Positions 8,664 to 16,181 of a stretch of 64,000 bases of DNA are shown in pieces. The DNA is taken from NCBI GenBank assembly GCA_964620425.1, contig CAZUGV010000001.1:372001-436000 (forward strand), given 5' to 3'. The stretch's first letter is position 1. Each line of letters begins with the position of its first letter. The notes below the pieces were generated by a model. The model was not told where the DNA came from. It was given only the letters and a program-made list of their open reading frames with translations, and did no database searches. The stretch comes from DASXUG01 sp964620425. GTDB taxonomy: Bacteria; Pseudomonadota; Gammaproteobacteria; Burkholderiales; Methylophilaceae. The translations under genes were made by a program, and so were the position numbers.

Positions 8664-9220
8664 AAAGCAATTCCTTGAAAATTATTATCAATAAATAAAT
8701 GATTACGGTCTCGATCTGAAAGATCACTAATCGGTAGAGGCCAATTAATATTAAGTTTAGGATCTAGCACATTAAGGGCACCTTCCGATTCTTTTACAAA
8801 AGGCGCGGTATGAAGGTAAATCAACTCACAATCCTCGGTAAGCGTTTGAAATCCGTGAGCAAATCCCTCGGGGATTAAAAAGCTACTCTGGTTCATTTTG
8901 CTTAATATTTCACCATGCCAGTGAAGAAAAGTTGGCGAATCTTTCCTTAAATCAACTGCAATATCAAACACCTCTCCGTTTAAGCAACTTACTATTTTGG
9001 TTTCAGCATGAGGTGGGTATTGAAAATGTAAACCTCGTACAGTGCCTTTCTGACGTGTCAGGGTATGATTTATCTGACTGATACTAACTCTTAAACCAGC
9101 CTTGTTAAAATCATCCGCACAAAAAAAACGACTTAAAAAACCTCGCGAATCATGAATTGGTTTACGCTTAACTATTTTAGCTCCAATTAACGGAGTATCT
9201 ATAAAATCGAAACGTCCCAT
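8660..9220 (-). CDS. RmlC-like sugar-nucleotide epimerase (CDP-sugar branch)
   Basis: A 186-residue cupin of the dTDP-4-dehydrorhamnose 3,5-epimerase family. It has SRGFLSRFF near residue 25, TVRGLHFQ with the catalytic-type histidine near 65, VFDIAVDLRKDSPTF, LIPEGFAHGFQTL near 115, and LIYLHTAPF with the tyrosine near 135. It differs clearly from the canonical RfbC at 12208-12753, being diverged along its whole length, and it is embedded with rfbF, rfbG and the C-methyltransferase. I therefore assign it to the CDP-sugar pathway, where it would epimerise C5 and/or C3 of the 4-keto intermediate; the exact position cannot be read from sequence. The start overlaps the rfbG stop by one base (TAATG). 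Confidence 0.85.
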   Translation of the reverse strand: MGRFDFIDTPLIGAKIVKRKPIHDSRGFLSRFFCADDFNKAGLRVSISQINHTLTRQKGTVRGLHFQYPPHAETKIVSCLNGEVFDIAVDLRKDSPTFLHWHGEILSKMNQSSFLIPEGFAHGFQTLTEDCELIYLHTAPFVKESEGALNVLDPKLNINWPLPISDLSDRDRNHLFIDNNFQGIAL

Positions 9221-10287
9221 TAAGGCTTACCTACCGCTGTTTGCTGATAGGTTTCAATCTGACCTAAAGTATATTGGTGCATATCAACACCATTTTTCCA
9301 ATTAGAATGCCAACCTAATATGTGATTCAAAGCAGTTTGTAATCTCCAACGCGGCTGCCAATTTAACCGTGCTTTGGCCTTGCTGCTATCTAACCTTAAC
9401 TGATTAGCTTCATGCAACTGTGGGTTCTGATCTAATTCCCATGAAGCCCCTGGAGTCTCAGCTACTAATCGCTTCACAATCCACTCTACTGTGCGAGCAT
9501 CCTCATCAGTTGGTCCAAAATTCCAGCCTTCTGCAAAGCTCGCTCCTTGATTGAACAATTGTTCTGCGAGTAACATGTAGCCTGATAATGGTTCTAAAAC
9601 GTGCTGCCATGGCCTTACCGCATTGGGTGATCTAAGAACGAGCGTTTTACCTAAATCAATCGAACGCAAGAAATCAGGTATTAAGCGGTCTTGCGCCCAA
9701 TCACCACCTCCGATTACATTCCCTGCTCTTGCACTGGCTAATGCCACCCCCGCTTCTTTCATAAATGATTGCCTATAGGCAGATGTGACGAGCTCTGAGC
9801 ATCCTTTACTATTTGAATAGGGATCATAGCCACCCATGGCTTCATCCTCGCGATATGGCCAAACCCATTCCCGATTTTCATAACATTTGTCTGTTGTTAC
9901 ATTGACGACTGCTTTTACACTGGGTGTTTTCCGTACTGCTTCAAATAAATTCACTGTTCCCATCACATTGACAGAGTAGGTTTCAACTGGATCTACATAG
10001 GAATAACGCACTAATGGCTGAGCTGCTAAATGCAAAACAATATCTGGATTAGCGTCTTGCATTGCGCTATTTAAGGCAGAAGCATCTCGAATGTCGGCAA
10101 TAGTACTGCTAGCCATTCCTTTTCCAACATTTGCAACGGTAAAAAGATTTGTGGCGGTTGGTGGTTGTAACGCATACCCATGCACTTCAGCGCCTAACCT
10201 TTGTAACCAAAGGGACAGCCAACCTCCCTTGAATCCAGTATGACCCGTCAGAAGTACTTTTTTTCCAGACCAAAACTCGGAATTCAT
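9220..10287 (-). CDS. rfbG: CDP-glucose 4,6-dehydratase
   Basis: A 355-residue NAD-dependent dehydratase that converts CDP-glucose to CDP-4-keto-6-deoxyglucose. It shows SGKKVLLTGHTGFKGGWL at the N-terminus, IVLHLAAQPLVRYSY near 80, NVTTDKCYENREW with the Thr-Asp pair near 130, and the active-site YDPYSNSKG (Tyr and Lys) near 155. The motif ARAGNVIGGGDWAQDRLIPD is diagnostic for RfbG. The ATG at 10287 is chosen because it overlaps the rfbF stop as TAATG and gives the usual start (M, N/E, FW, GK). A longer frame from 10302 would add five residues inside rfbF. Confidence 0.95.
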   Translation of the reverse strand: MNSEFWSGKKVLLTGHTGFKGGWLSLWLQRLGAEVHGYALQPPTATNLFTVANVGKGMASSTIADIRDASALNSAMQDANPDIVLHLAAQPLVRYSYVDPVETYSVNVMGTVNLFEAVRKTPSVKAVVNVTTDKCYENREWVWPYREDEAMGGYDPYSNSKGCSELVTSAYRQSFMKEAGVALASARAGNVIGGGDWAQDRLIPDFLRSIDLGKTLVLRSPNAVRPWQHVLEPLSGYMLLAEQLFNQGASFAEGWNFGPTDEDARTVEWIVKRLVAETPGASWELDQNPQLHEANQLRLDSSKAKARLNWQPRWRLQTALNHILGWHSNWKNGVDMHQYTLGQIETYQQTAVGKP

Positions 10288-11060
10288 TACCATGCTTTCC
10301 AAGGTGCTTTACCACTTAACCATAAATCTTCAAGCAGATTTTTTTCTCTTAAGGTATCCATCGGTTGCCAGAAGCCAGTGTGTTCAAAAGCCATTAATTG
10401 ACCATTATGGGCAATGTTAGATAATGGCTCAACTTCCCATGAGGTAAGATCACCTGCAATAAAATCAAGGCATTTAGGTGATAAAACAAAGAACCCACCA
10501 TTTATCCAACCACCATCCCCTTTCGGCTTTTCAGTAAAGCCATGGACTGTACCGTTATCCTCCATATTTAGCGCTCCATATCGACCGGGAGGTTGTACAG
10601 CAGTAACCGTGGCGAGTTTCCCATGTTGATGATGAAAACTAACCAATTTTTGAACATTCACATCAGACAAACCATCACCATAAGTAAAACAAAAAGCTTG
10701 TTCATCCTTTATATAATCAGCCACGCGCTTGAGACGTCCTCCCGTCATGGTAGACTCTCCAGTATCGACTAAAGTGACTTTCCACGGCTCAGCTTTACGG
10801 TGATGTACCTGCATTTCATTATTGGACATATCAAAAGTCACATCCGACATATGAAGAAAGTAATTGGCGAAATACTCTTTAATCATATAGCCTTTATATC
10901 CACAGCAGACAATAAAATCATTAATGCCATGTGCAGAATATAGCTTCATGATATGCCAAAGTATAGGCATACCCCCGACTTCAATCATTGGCTTTGGTTT
11001 AAGATGTGTTTCTTCAGAAATTCTGGTCCCTAGCCCACCAGCGAGTATCACTGCTTTCAT
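10287..11060 (-). CDS. rfbF: glucose-1-phosphate cytidylyltransferase
   Basis: A 257-residue nucleotidyltransferase that makes CDP-glucose from CTP and glucose-1-phosphate, the entry step for CDP-6-deoxy sugars. It begins KAVILAGGLGTRISEETHLKPKP with the nucleotide loop and activating lysine, has IVCCGYKGYMIKEYF near residue 50, FCFTYGDGLSDV with a metal-binding Asp near 127, and INGGFFVLSPK near 185. Length and motifs match the RfbF family fully. It is translationally coupled to rfbG (TAATG). There is no RfbH-like 3-dehydrase in the cluster, which argues against a 3,6-dideoxyhexose end product. Confidence 0.95.
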   Translation of the reverse strand: MKAVILAGGLGTRISEETHLKPKPMIEVGGMPILWHIMKLYSAHGINDFIVCCGYKGYMIKEYFANYFLHMSDVTFDMSNNEMQVHHRKAEPWKVTLVDTGESTMTGGRLKRVADYIKDEQAFCFTYGDGLSDVNVQKLVSFHHQHGKLATVTAVQPPGRYGALNMEDNGTVHGFTEKPKGDGGWINGGFFVLSPKCLDFIAGDLTSWEVEPLSNIAHNGQLMAFEHTGFWQPMDTLREKNLLEDLWLSGKAPWKAW

Positions 11061-11081
11061 TTTTACAAATTCTCCATAAAG

Positions 11082-12092
11082 CTACACTATTTCAAAGTAG
11101 CTCTTATACCACTCAACAAAATTAATAACACCGTTATTCAAATTTGTTTGGGGCTTAAAATTTACCCAGTTTTCTAGTTTGTCTGTATCAGCATATGTTG
11201 CTTTCACATCTCCAGCTTGCATCGGCATAAAGTTTTTTTCTGCCTCTTTACCAATCGCACTTTCAAGTGCAGCTATAAAATCCAATAAATTTTCTGGCTT
11301 ACTGTTGCCAATATTAAATAAACGATATGGTGCATTGTGGCTTATTGATGTTTGGTCAAGCTTGCAATCAGGCGTAGCTACTTTATCCAAAACGCGTACT
11401 ACGCCCTCGACTATATCGTCGATGTAGGTAAAGTCCCGCATCATATCACCATAATTAAAGACTTTAATTGGCTCACCTTTTAAAATAGCATCGGCAAATA
11501 GAAAAGGAGACATATCAGGCCTACCCCATGGACCATAGACAGTAAAAAATCTTAAACCTGTGGTGGGGATATTGTATAAATGGCTGTAGGTATGCGCCAT
11601 CAACTCGTTTGATTTTTTTGTGGCTGCATAGAGGCTAACGGGGTGGTCTACACTATCACTTTCGCTAAAAGGCATTTTAGTGTTGCCACCGTAAACGCTT
11701 GAGCTAGAGGCATAAACTAGGTGTTCTATTTTATTGTGGCGACAGCCTTCTAGCACGTTTACAAAAGCAACTAAATTGCTTTGCACGTAAGCATGGGGGT
11801 TTTGTAGCGAGTAGCGAACGCCAGCTTGTGCGGCTAGATGAACTACTCGTTGGAATTTTTCTTCCGCAAATATTTGAGCTGTAGCTTGAGTATCCGCTAA
11901 ATCTTGTTTAATAAATTTAAATTTATCAGCATTGGGATGTGCTTGAATTTGTGCTAGACGTGCATCTTTTAAGCGCACATCGTAATAATCGTTGAGATTA
12001 TCTACACCGACGACTTCATCGCCGCGGGAGAGCAACGCGATGGTGACGTGGTAGCCAATAAACCCCGCCGCACCTGTGACGAAGACTCTCAA
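11082..12092 (-). CDS. NAD-dependent epimerase, probably UDP-glucuronate 4-epimerase
   Basis: A 336-residue extended SDR. It has FVTGAAGFIGYHV at the start, the DNLNDYYDVRLKDARL segment near residue 31 that is typical of UDP-glucuronate 4-epimerases, VHLAAQAGVRYSL near 85, ASSSSVYG near 127, and the catalytic YAATKKSNE (Tyr and Lys) near 155. GLRFFTVYGPWGRPDM also fits that subfamily. The expected reaction is UDP-glucuronate to UDP-galacturonate, giving an acidic sugar for the surface glycan or lipopolysaccharide core. A UDP-glucose or UDP-GlcNAc epimerase activity is less likely but not excluded. A gap of 115 bases with a hairpin separates it from rfbC upstream, so it may start its own transcript. 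Confidence 0.85.
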   Translation of the reverse strand: MRVFVTGAAGFIGYHVTIALLSRGDEVVGVDNLNDYYDVRLKDARLAQIQAHPNADKFKFIKQDLADTQATAQIFAEEKFQRVVHLAAQAGVRYSLQNPHAYVQSNLVAFVNVLEGCRHNKIEHLVYASSSSVYGGNTKMPFSESDSVDHPVSLYAATKKSNELMAHTYSHLYNIPTTGLRFFTVYGPWGRPDMSPFLFADAILKGEPIKVFNYGDMMRDFTYIDDIVEGVVRVLDKVATPDCKLDQTSISHNAPYRLFNIGNSKPENLLDFIAALESAIGKEAEKNFMPMQAGDVKATYADTDKLENWVNFKPQTNLNNGVINFVEWYKSYFEIV

Positions 12093-12170
12093 TTGGCAAC
12101 CTGCTTATAAATGTCGATTAAGGTAAAATGACAAGGCATATGATTTTTCATTGCCGCGCATTTTACATCA

Positions 12171-12205
12171 AAACCTTAGTGTTATGAATCAATAGACTAA
12201 GGTTT
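12171..12205 (-). terminator. possible terminator or attenuator after rfbC
   Basis: A perfect ten-base inverted repeat (AAACCTTAGT and ACTAAGGTTT) begins three bases after the rfbC stop codon, with a 15-base loop. On the minus strand only a short T-run follows, so it may be a weak or leaky terminator. It marks the boundary between the dTDP-rhamnose genes and the rest of the cluster. Confidence 0.5.
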
Positions 12206-12207
12206 CT

Positions 12208-12753
12208 TTATAGAAACACGTCTGCTTTATCAAAAGACATACCTTGTGCGTCTTTACCTGATAGGATTGGAGTGACTTGTGAGGGCCATTCTACATTCAC
12301 TTTTGAATCATTCCACATCAAACAGCGCTCATGTGCAGGCGCATAATAATCAGTTGTTTTATATAGAAACTCAGCATAATCAGATAACACTAAAAAGCCA
12401 TGGGCAAAGCCTTCTGGCACCCATAATTGTTTTTTATTTTCGGCTGATAAGTATTCACCAACCCACTGACCAAAAGTGGGTGAACTTTTACGTAAATCCA
12501 CGGCGACATCAAACACCTCACCCGTAGTGACACGGACTAATTTTCCTTGCGGCTGTTGAATTTGATAATGTAAGCCTCTGAGCACATTTTTTGCTGAGCG
12601 TGAATGGTTATCTTGTACAAAATTTACCTTGCGTCCAATTGCTTGTTCAAATTGAGCGTGATTGAAGCTTTCAAAGAAAAAACCTCTATCATCACCAAAT
12701 ACCTTAGGCTCAAATACAAACACATCAGGAATTGCTAATGGGGTTGCGTTCAT
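12208..12753 (-). CDS. rfbC: dTDP-4-dehydrorhamnose 3,5-epimerase
   Basis: A 181-residue cupin that epimerises dTDP-4-keto-6-deoxyglucose at C3 and C5 in dTDP-L-rhamnose synthesis. It has DDRGFFFESFNHAQFEQ near residue 21, FVQDNHSRS, VLRGLHYQIQQPQGKLVRV with the catalytic histidine near 62, VFDVAVDLRKSSPTFG, and VPEGFAHGFLVLSDYAEFLYKTTDYY near 112-138. It is full length and canonical, unlike the diverged homologue at 8660-9220. Its start overlaps the rfbA stop by one base (TAATG). It is the last of the four rhamnose genes, in the order B-D-A-C. Confidence 0.96.
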   Translation of the reverse strand: MNATPLAIPDVFVFEPKVFGDDRGFFFESFNHAQFEQAIGRKVNFVQDNHSRSAKNVLRGLHYQIQQPQGKLVRVTTGEVFDVAVDLRKSSPTFGQWVGEYLSAENKKQLWVPEGFAHGFLVLSDYAEFLYKTTDYYAPAHERCLMWNDSKVNVEWPSQVTPILSGKDAQGMSFDKADVFL

Positions 12754-13634
12754 TAGTAGACTGACTCCTTTATTAAGCGCTGTAAATATTGTCCATAAGC
12801 GTTTTTAGATAACGGCTTAGCCAATTTTTCAACTTGTGCTGCATCAATCCATTTTTGGCGATAGGCGATTTCTTCTGGACAAGCGACTTTCAGGCCTTGT
12901 CGATTTTCAATCGTAGCAATGAATTGACCTGCTTCAAGCAGTGACTCATGCGTACCAGTATCTAACCATGCATAGCCACGCCCCATGATTTCTACGTTTA
13001 GCTCGCCACGTTCTAGATAAATTCTATTGAGGTCAGTAATCTCCAACTCGCCACGCGGTGATGGTTTTAGATTTTTTGCAAAATCAACTACTTGGTTATC
13101 ATAAAAATACAAACCCGTGACCGAGTAGTTTGACTTTGGTTTAGCTGGTTTTTCTTCCAAACTCAGCGCCTTGCCATTGGCATCAAAATCAACCACACCA
13201 TAACGCTCAGGGTCATTCACATGGTAAGCAAATACACTGGCGCCATTCGTACGTTGCATTGCACTGCCTAGCAACATGTGGAAATCATGACCGTAGAAAA
13301 TATTGTCGCCCAACACAAGTGCTGATAAATCATTGCCTATAAATTCTTCGCCGATGATAAATGCCTGCGCTAAACCATCTGGACTTGGTTGCACAGCATA
13401 AGTGATATTTAAACCCCACTGTGAGCCATCACCTAACAACTGTTCAAATCGAGGGGTATCTTGCGGAGTAGAGATTACCAACACATCTTGTATACCCGCC
13501 AACATTAAAGTGGACAATGGGTAATAAATCATCGGTTTATCATAAACAGGGATTAACTGTTTAGAAAGCGCCATAGTAGCAGGATAGAGTCTTGTGCCTG
13601 AGCCACCAGCGAGAATAATGCCTTTTCTTTTCAT
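12753..13634 (-). CDS. rfbA: glucose-1-phosphate thymidylyltransferase
   Basis: A 293-residue enzyme that makes dTDP-glucose from dTTP and glucose-1-phosphate, the first step to dTDP-rhamnose. It begins KGIILAGGSGTRLYPATMALSKQL (nucleotide loop, then activating Lys), continues with PVYDKPMIYYPLSTLMLAGI, and has ALVLGDNIFYGHDF with the metal-binding Asp near residue 108 and VEIMGRGYAWLDTGTHESL near 215. The C-terminal helical extension (about 245-290) is typical of the short RmlA form. It lies 45 bases downstream of rfbD and is coupled to rfbC. Confidence 0.96.
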   Translation of the reverse strand: MKRKGIILAGGSGTRLYPATMALSKQLIPVYDKPMIYYPLSTLMLAGIQDVLVISTPQDTPRFEQLLGDGSQWGLNITYAVQPSPDGLAQAFIIGEEFIGNDLSALVLGDNIFYGHDFHMLLGSAMQRTNGASVFAYHVNDPERYGVVDFDANGKALSLEEKPAKPKSNYSVTGLYFYDNQVVDFAKNLKPSPRGELEITDLNRIYLERGELNVEIMGRGYAWLDTGTHESLLEAGQFIATIENRQGLKVACPEEIAYRQKWIDAAQVEKLAKPLSKNAYGQYLQRLIKESVY

Positions 13635-13679
13635 AGCGTTCCTTTTTGCTTATTTTAAATTAGCTAAATGATAATTCGA

Positions 13680-14582
13680 TTACAACGCGCCTTGTCCTGC
13701 TAGCTCATCAAGCAAGCGAGTTACATGGTAACGCCAATCTGGCAACTTAACGCCAAAAGCTTGTTGTACTTTTTGTGTATTGAGCCTTGAGTTTTTTGGT
13801 CTTGGTGCTGGCACAGGGTAAGCCTCTGTTGGGATGGGCTTGACTTGTGCTGGGGTTAAACTTAATTTTGCGCCACGCGCTATTGCCAACTCAAACACGT
13901 ATTGCGCATATTCGTGCCAACTTGTTTCGCCACTCGCAATCACATGATATGTACCTGCTAAACTGCTAGCAGTTTGACTTTGTTGGATTTTTTGAATCGC
14001 CAAAGCCGTCACGTCAGCCAGCAACTCTGCACTCGTGGGGGCGCCAATTTGATCGGCCACAACACTCAACTCTGTTTTATCTTTAGCCAAGCGCAACATG
14101 GTTTTAGCAAAGTTTCCACCACGTGCGGCATATACCCAGCTCGTTCTAAAAATCAGATGGTTAGCGTGCGTGTTCCGTAGTAGTTCTTCACCTTCACACT
14201 TTGTTTTACCGTAAACAGATTGCGGGTTAGTCGCATCATCTTCCAGATATTGTCCCTCTTTAGTGCCATCAAACACATAATCTGTAGAGTAATGAATCAT
14301 CCAAGCATTCAGTTTTTTTGCTTCTTCTGCCAACACTTTGATTGATTCTGCGTTCACTAAACGCGCAGTTTCAACATCGGATTCGGCTTTATCTACTGCC
14401 GTATAGGCGGCAGAGTTCACAATAAAATCTGGCTGGATTTTTTGTACTAATGCACGCAACGTCTCTGGTTGAGAAAAGTCAATTTCAGGGTGATCGTATG
14501 CAAATAAATCTCCCAGCACAGCTAACGAGCGTTGCAACTCCCAGCCAACTTGACCACCCTTACCTAATAGTAAAATTTTCAT
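13680..14582 (-). CDS. rfbD: dTDP-4-dehydrorhamnose reductase
   Basis: A 300-residue SDR that reduces dTDP-4-keto-rhamnose to dTDP-L-rhamnose with NAD(P)H. It shows KILLLGKGGQVGWEL at the start, DFIVNSAAYTAVDKAESD near residue 53, MIHYSTDYVFDG near 97, and the catalytic YGKTKCEGE (Tyr and Lys) near 126. It is full length. It gives a useful internal comparison for the diverged RmlD-like gene at 4446-5303, whose lysine is replaced by arginine. It starts nine bases after the rfbB stop. Confidence 0.96.
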   Translation of the reverse strand: MKILLLGKGGQVGWELQRSLAVLGDLFAYDHPEIDFSQPETLRALVQKIQPDFIVNSAAYTAVDKAESDVETARLVNAESIKVLAEEAKKLNAWMIHYSTDYVFDGTKEGQYLEDDATNPQSVYGKTKCEGEELLRNTHANHLIFRTSWVYAARGGNFAKTMLRLAKDKTELSVVADQIGAPTSAELLADVTALAIQKIQQSQTASSLAGTYHVIASGETSWHEYAQYVFELAIARGAKLSLTPAQVKPIPTEAYPVPAPRPKNSRLNTQKVQQAFGVKLPDWRYHVTRLLDELAGQGAL

Positions 14583-14591
14583 GTGTATTGT

Positions 14592-15659
14592 TTATGATTG
14601 ATATTGTTTATTTACCCAATTACGGTAATCGCCTGAAGCGACATTATTTACCCAAGTTTGATTATCTAAATACCACTCAACAGTTTTACGAATCCCAGTT
14701 TCAAAGGTTTCTTTTGGCTTCCAACCGAGCTCGCGCTCTAATTTGGTTGCATCAATCGCATAACGTCTATCATGACCAGGACGATCTTTTACATAAGTAA
14801 TTTGAGATGCATATTTTTGACCATCCGCACGTGGTTTAAGGTCATCTAAAATACTGCATAAAGTAGTCACAACGCTCAGATTAGCTTTTTCATTCCAGCC
14901 ACCCACATTATAAGTTTCACCCAATTTACCCGCCTCTAATACACGGCGAATCGCGCTACAGTGATCTTTCACAAACAACCAATCACGAATCTGTTGACCA
15001 TCGCCATAAATCGGCAGAGGCTTACCAGCGAGCGCATTTAATAAGCACAGTGGGATCAGTTTTTCTGGGAAATGGAATGGTCCGTAATTGTTTGAACAGT
15101 TAGTCGTCAACACTGGCAAGCCATAGGTATGATGATAAGCACGGACTAAATGATCTGAAGCCGCTTTTGATGCAGAATATGGGCTGTTAGGTGCATAAGG
15201 TGTTGTTTCAGTAAAGGCTGGGTCGGTCGCACTTAATGTGCCATAAACCTCATCAGTTGAAACATGTAAAAATCTAAAGTTTGCCTTATCTTCATCACTC
15301 AGAGCATTGAAATAGCCTCGCACTTCTTCCAGCAAGTGAAATGTTCCAACCACGTTGGTTTGAATAAAGTCTTCTGGACCAAGGATGGAACGATCCACAT
15401 GACTTTCCGCCGCAAAATTCAACACAGCACATGGCTTATGTTCAGCGAGCAGCTTATTCCAAAGGGCTCTATCACCAATATCGCCTTCGACAAAAACATG
15501 GCTCGGATTATTGGCAATATCAGCTAGATTTTCAAGATTTCCCGCATAGGTTAGCTTGTCAACATTGACTACTTTGCCTAAGCCTAAATTCACCCAATCC
15601 AATACAAAATTAGAGCCTATGAAACCAGCTCCACCCGTAACAATGATGCAGTTATCCAT
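14592..15659 (-). CDS. rfbB: dTDP-glucose 4,6-dehydratase
   Basis: A 355-residue NAD-dependent dehydratase making dTDP-4-keto-6-deoxyglucose. It has IVTGGAGFIGSNFVLDWV at the start, VLNFAAESHVDRSI near residue 80, FLHVSTDEVYGTL with Thr-Asp-Glu near 130, NSPYSASKAASDHLVRAY with catalytic Tyr and Lys near 160, and NCSNNYGPFHFPEKLIPL near 187. This is the first gene of the polysaccharide cluster in the direction of transcription. The short gap of 77 bases to hslR could carry the promoter, but I see no convincing box. Confidence 0.96.
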   Translation of the reverse strand: MDNCIIVTGGAGFIGSNFVLDWVNLGLGKVVNVDKLTYAGNLENLADIANNPSHVFVEGDIGDRALWNKLLAEHKPCAVLNFAAESHVDRSILGPEDFIQTNVVGTFHLLEEVRGYFNALSDEDKANFRFLHVSTDEVYGTLSATDPAFTETTPYAPNSPYSASKAASDHLVRAYHHTYGLPVLTTNCSNNYGPFHFPEKLIPLCLLNALAGKPLPIYGDGQQIRDWLFVKDHCSAIRRVLEAGKLGETYNVGGWNEKANLSVVTTLCSILDDLKPRADGQKYASQITYVKDRPGHDRRYAIDATKLERELGWKPKETFETGIRKTVEWYLDNQTWVNNVASGDYRNWVNKQYQS

Positions 15660-15736
15660 ATTTACCTTTACTTGTTTATTATAAATTGACGATATTCCAA
15701 ACCATACTTCTCATTTAGCAATTTAAAATCAGCAAC

Positions 15737-16144
15737 CTACCACGTTCCAGTAAACCGCTTAATCTCTCGTTGCTGACGCTTAGTTGGTCGCCCTGCTCCA
15801 CGCTCGCGTTTAGCATACTCGACCTCACCTGTGATTGCGTTTGCTTGCCTTTTTGCAATACTGTTTTCTGTTTCAGTATAAAGCAACACCGCTTCGGGTG
15901 CACCTCTGCGTATCATGGACAAGCCACAAACTGTCACTTCAATTTCAAAATCTCGATTACGGATATGCACCACCATGCCTAAACGCACCTCTTTTGCTGG
16001 CTTTATTCGGTCACCATCCACATGCACTTTGCCTGTATCTATCGCATCTGTCGCCAAGCTGCGTGTTTTAAAAAAACGCGCAGCCCATAGCCATTTATCT
16101 AGGCGACATTTCGCTTCATTGTCGTCACTTTTATGTGTTGACAT
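15737..16144 (-). CDS. hslR: heat-shock RNA-binding protein Hsp15 (S4 domain)
   Basis: A 135-residue protein of the Hsp15 family, which in other bacteria binds free 50S subunits carrying stalled nascent chains. The S4 RNA-binding domain fills residues about 13-75: CRLDKWLWAARFFKTRSLA, then AIDTGKVHVDGDRIKPAKEV. The C-terminal tail is very basic (RGAGRPTKRQQREIKRF), as in the family. It has its own start, 92 bases downstream of the sugar cluster's first gene in reverse order, and is probably part of the housekeeping block to its right rather than of the polysaccharide genes. Confidence 0.93.
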   Translation of the reverse strand: MSTHKSDDNEAKCRLDKWLWAARFFKTRSLATDAIDTGKVHVDGDRIKPAKEVRLGMVVHIRNRDFEIEVTVCGLSMIRRGAPEAVLLYTETENSIAKRQANAITGEVEYAKRERGAGRPTKRQQREIKRFTGTW

Positions 16145-16181
16145 ACTTATATAAACTTAGAGCGTTGGCTAGGTTAATCAT

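Noticed and set aside
8660..12753. The two RmlC-type genes as a recent duplication
   Set aside because: The proteins differ along their full length and belong to separate sugar branches, so they are distinct subfamilies rather than a fresh repeat.
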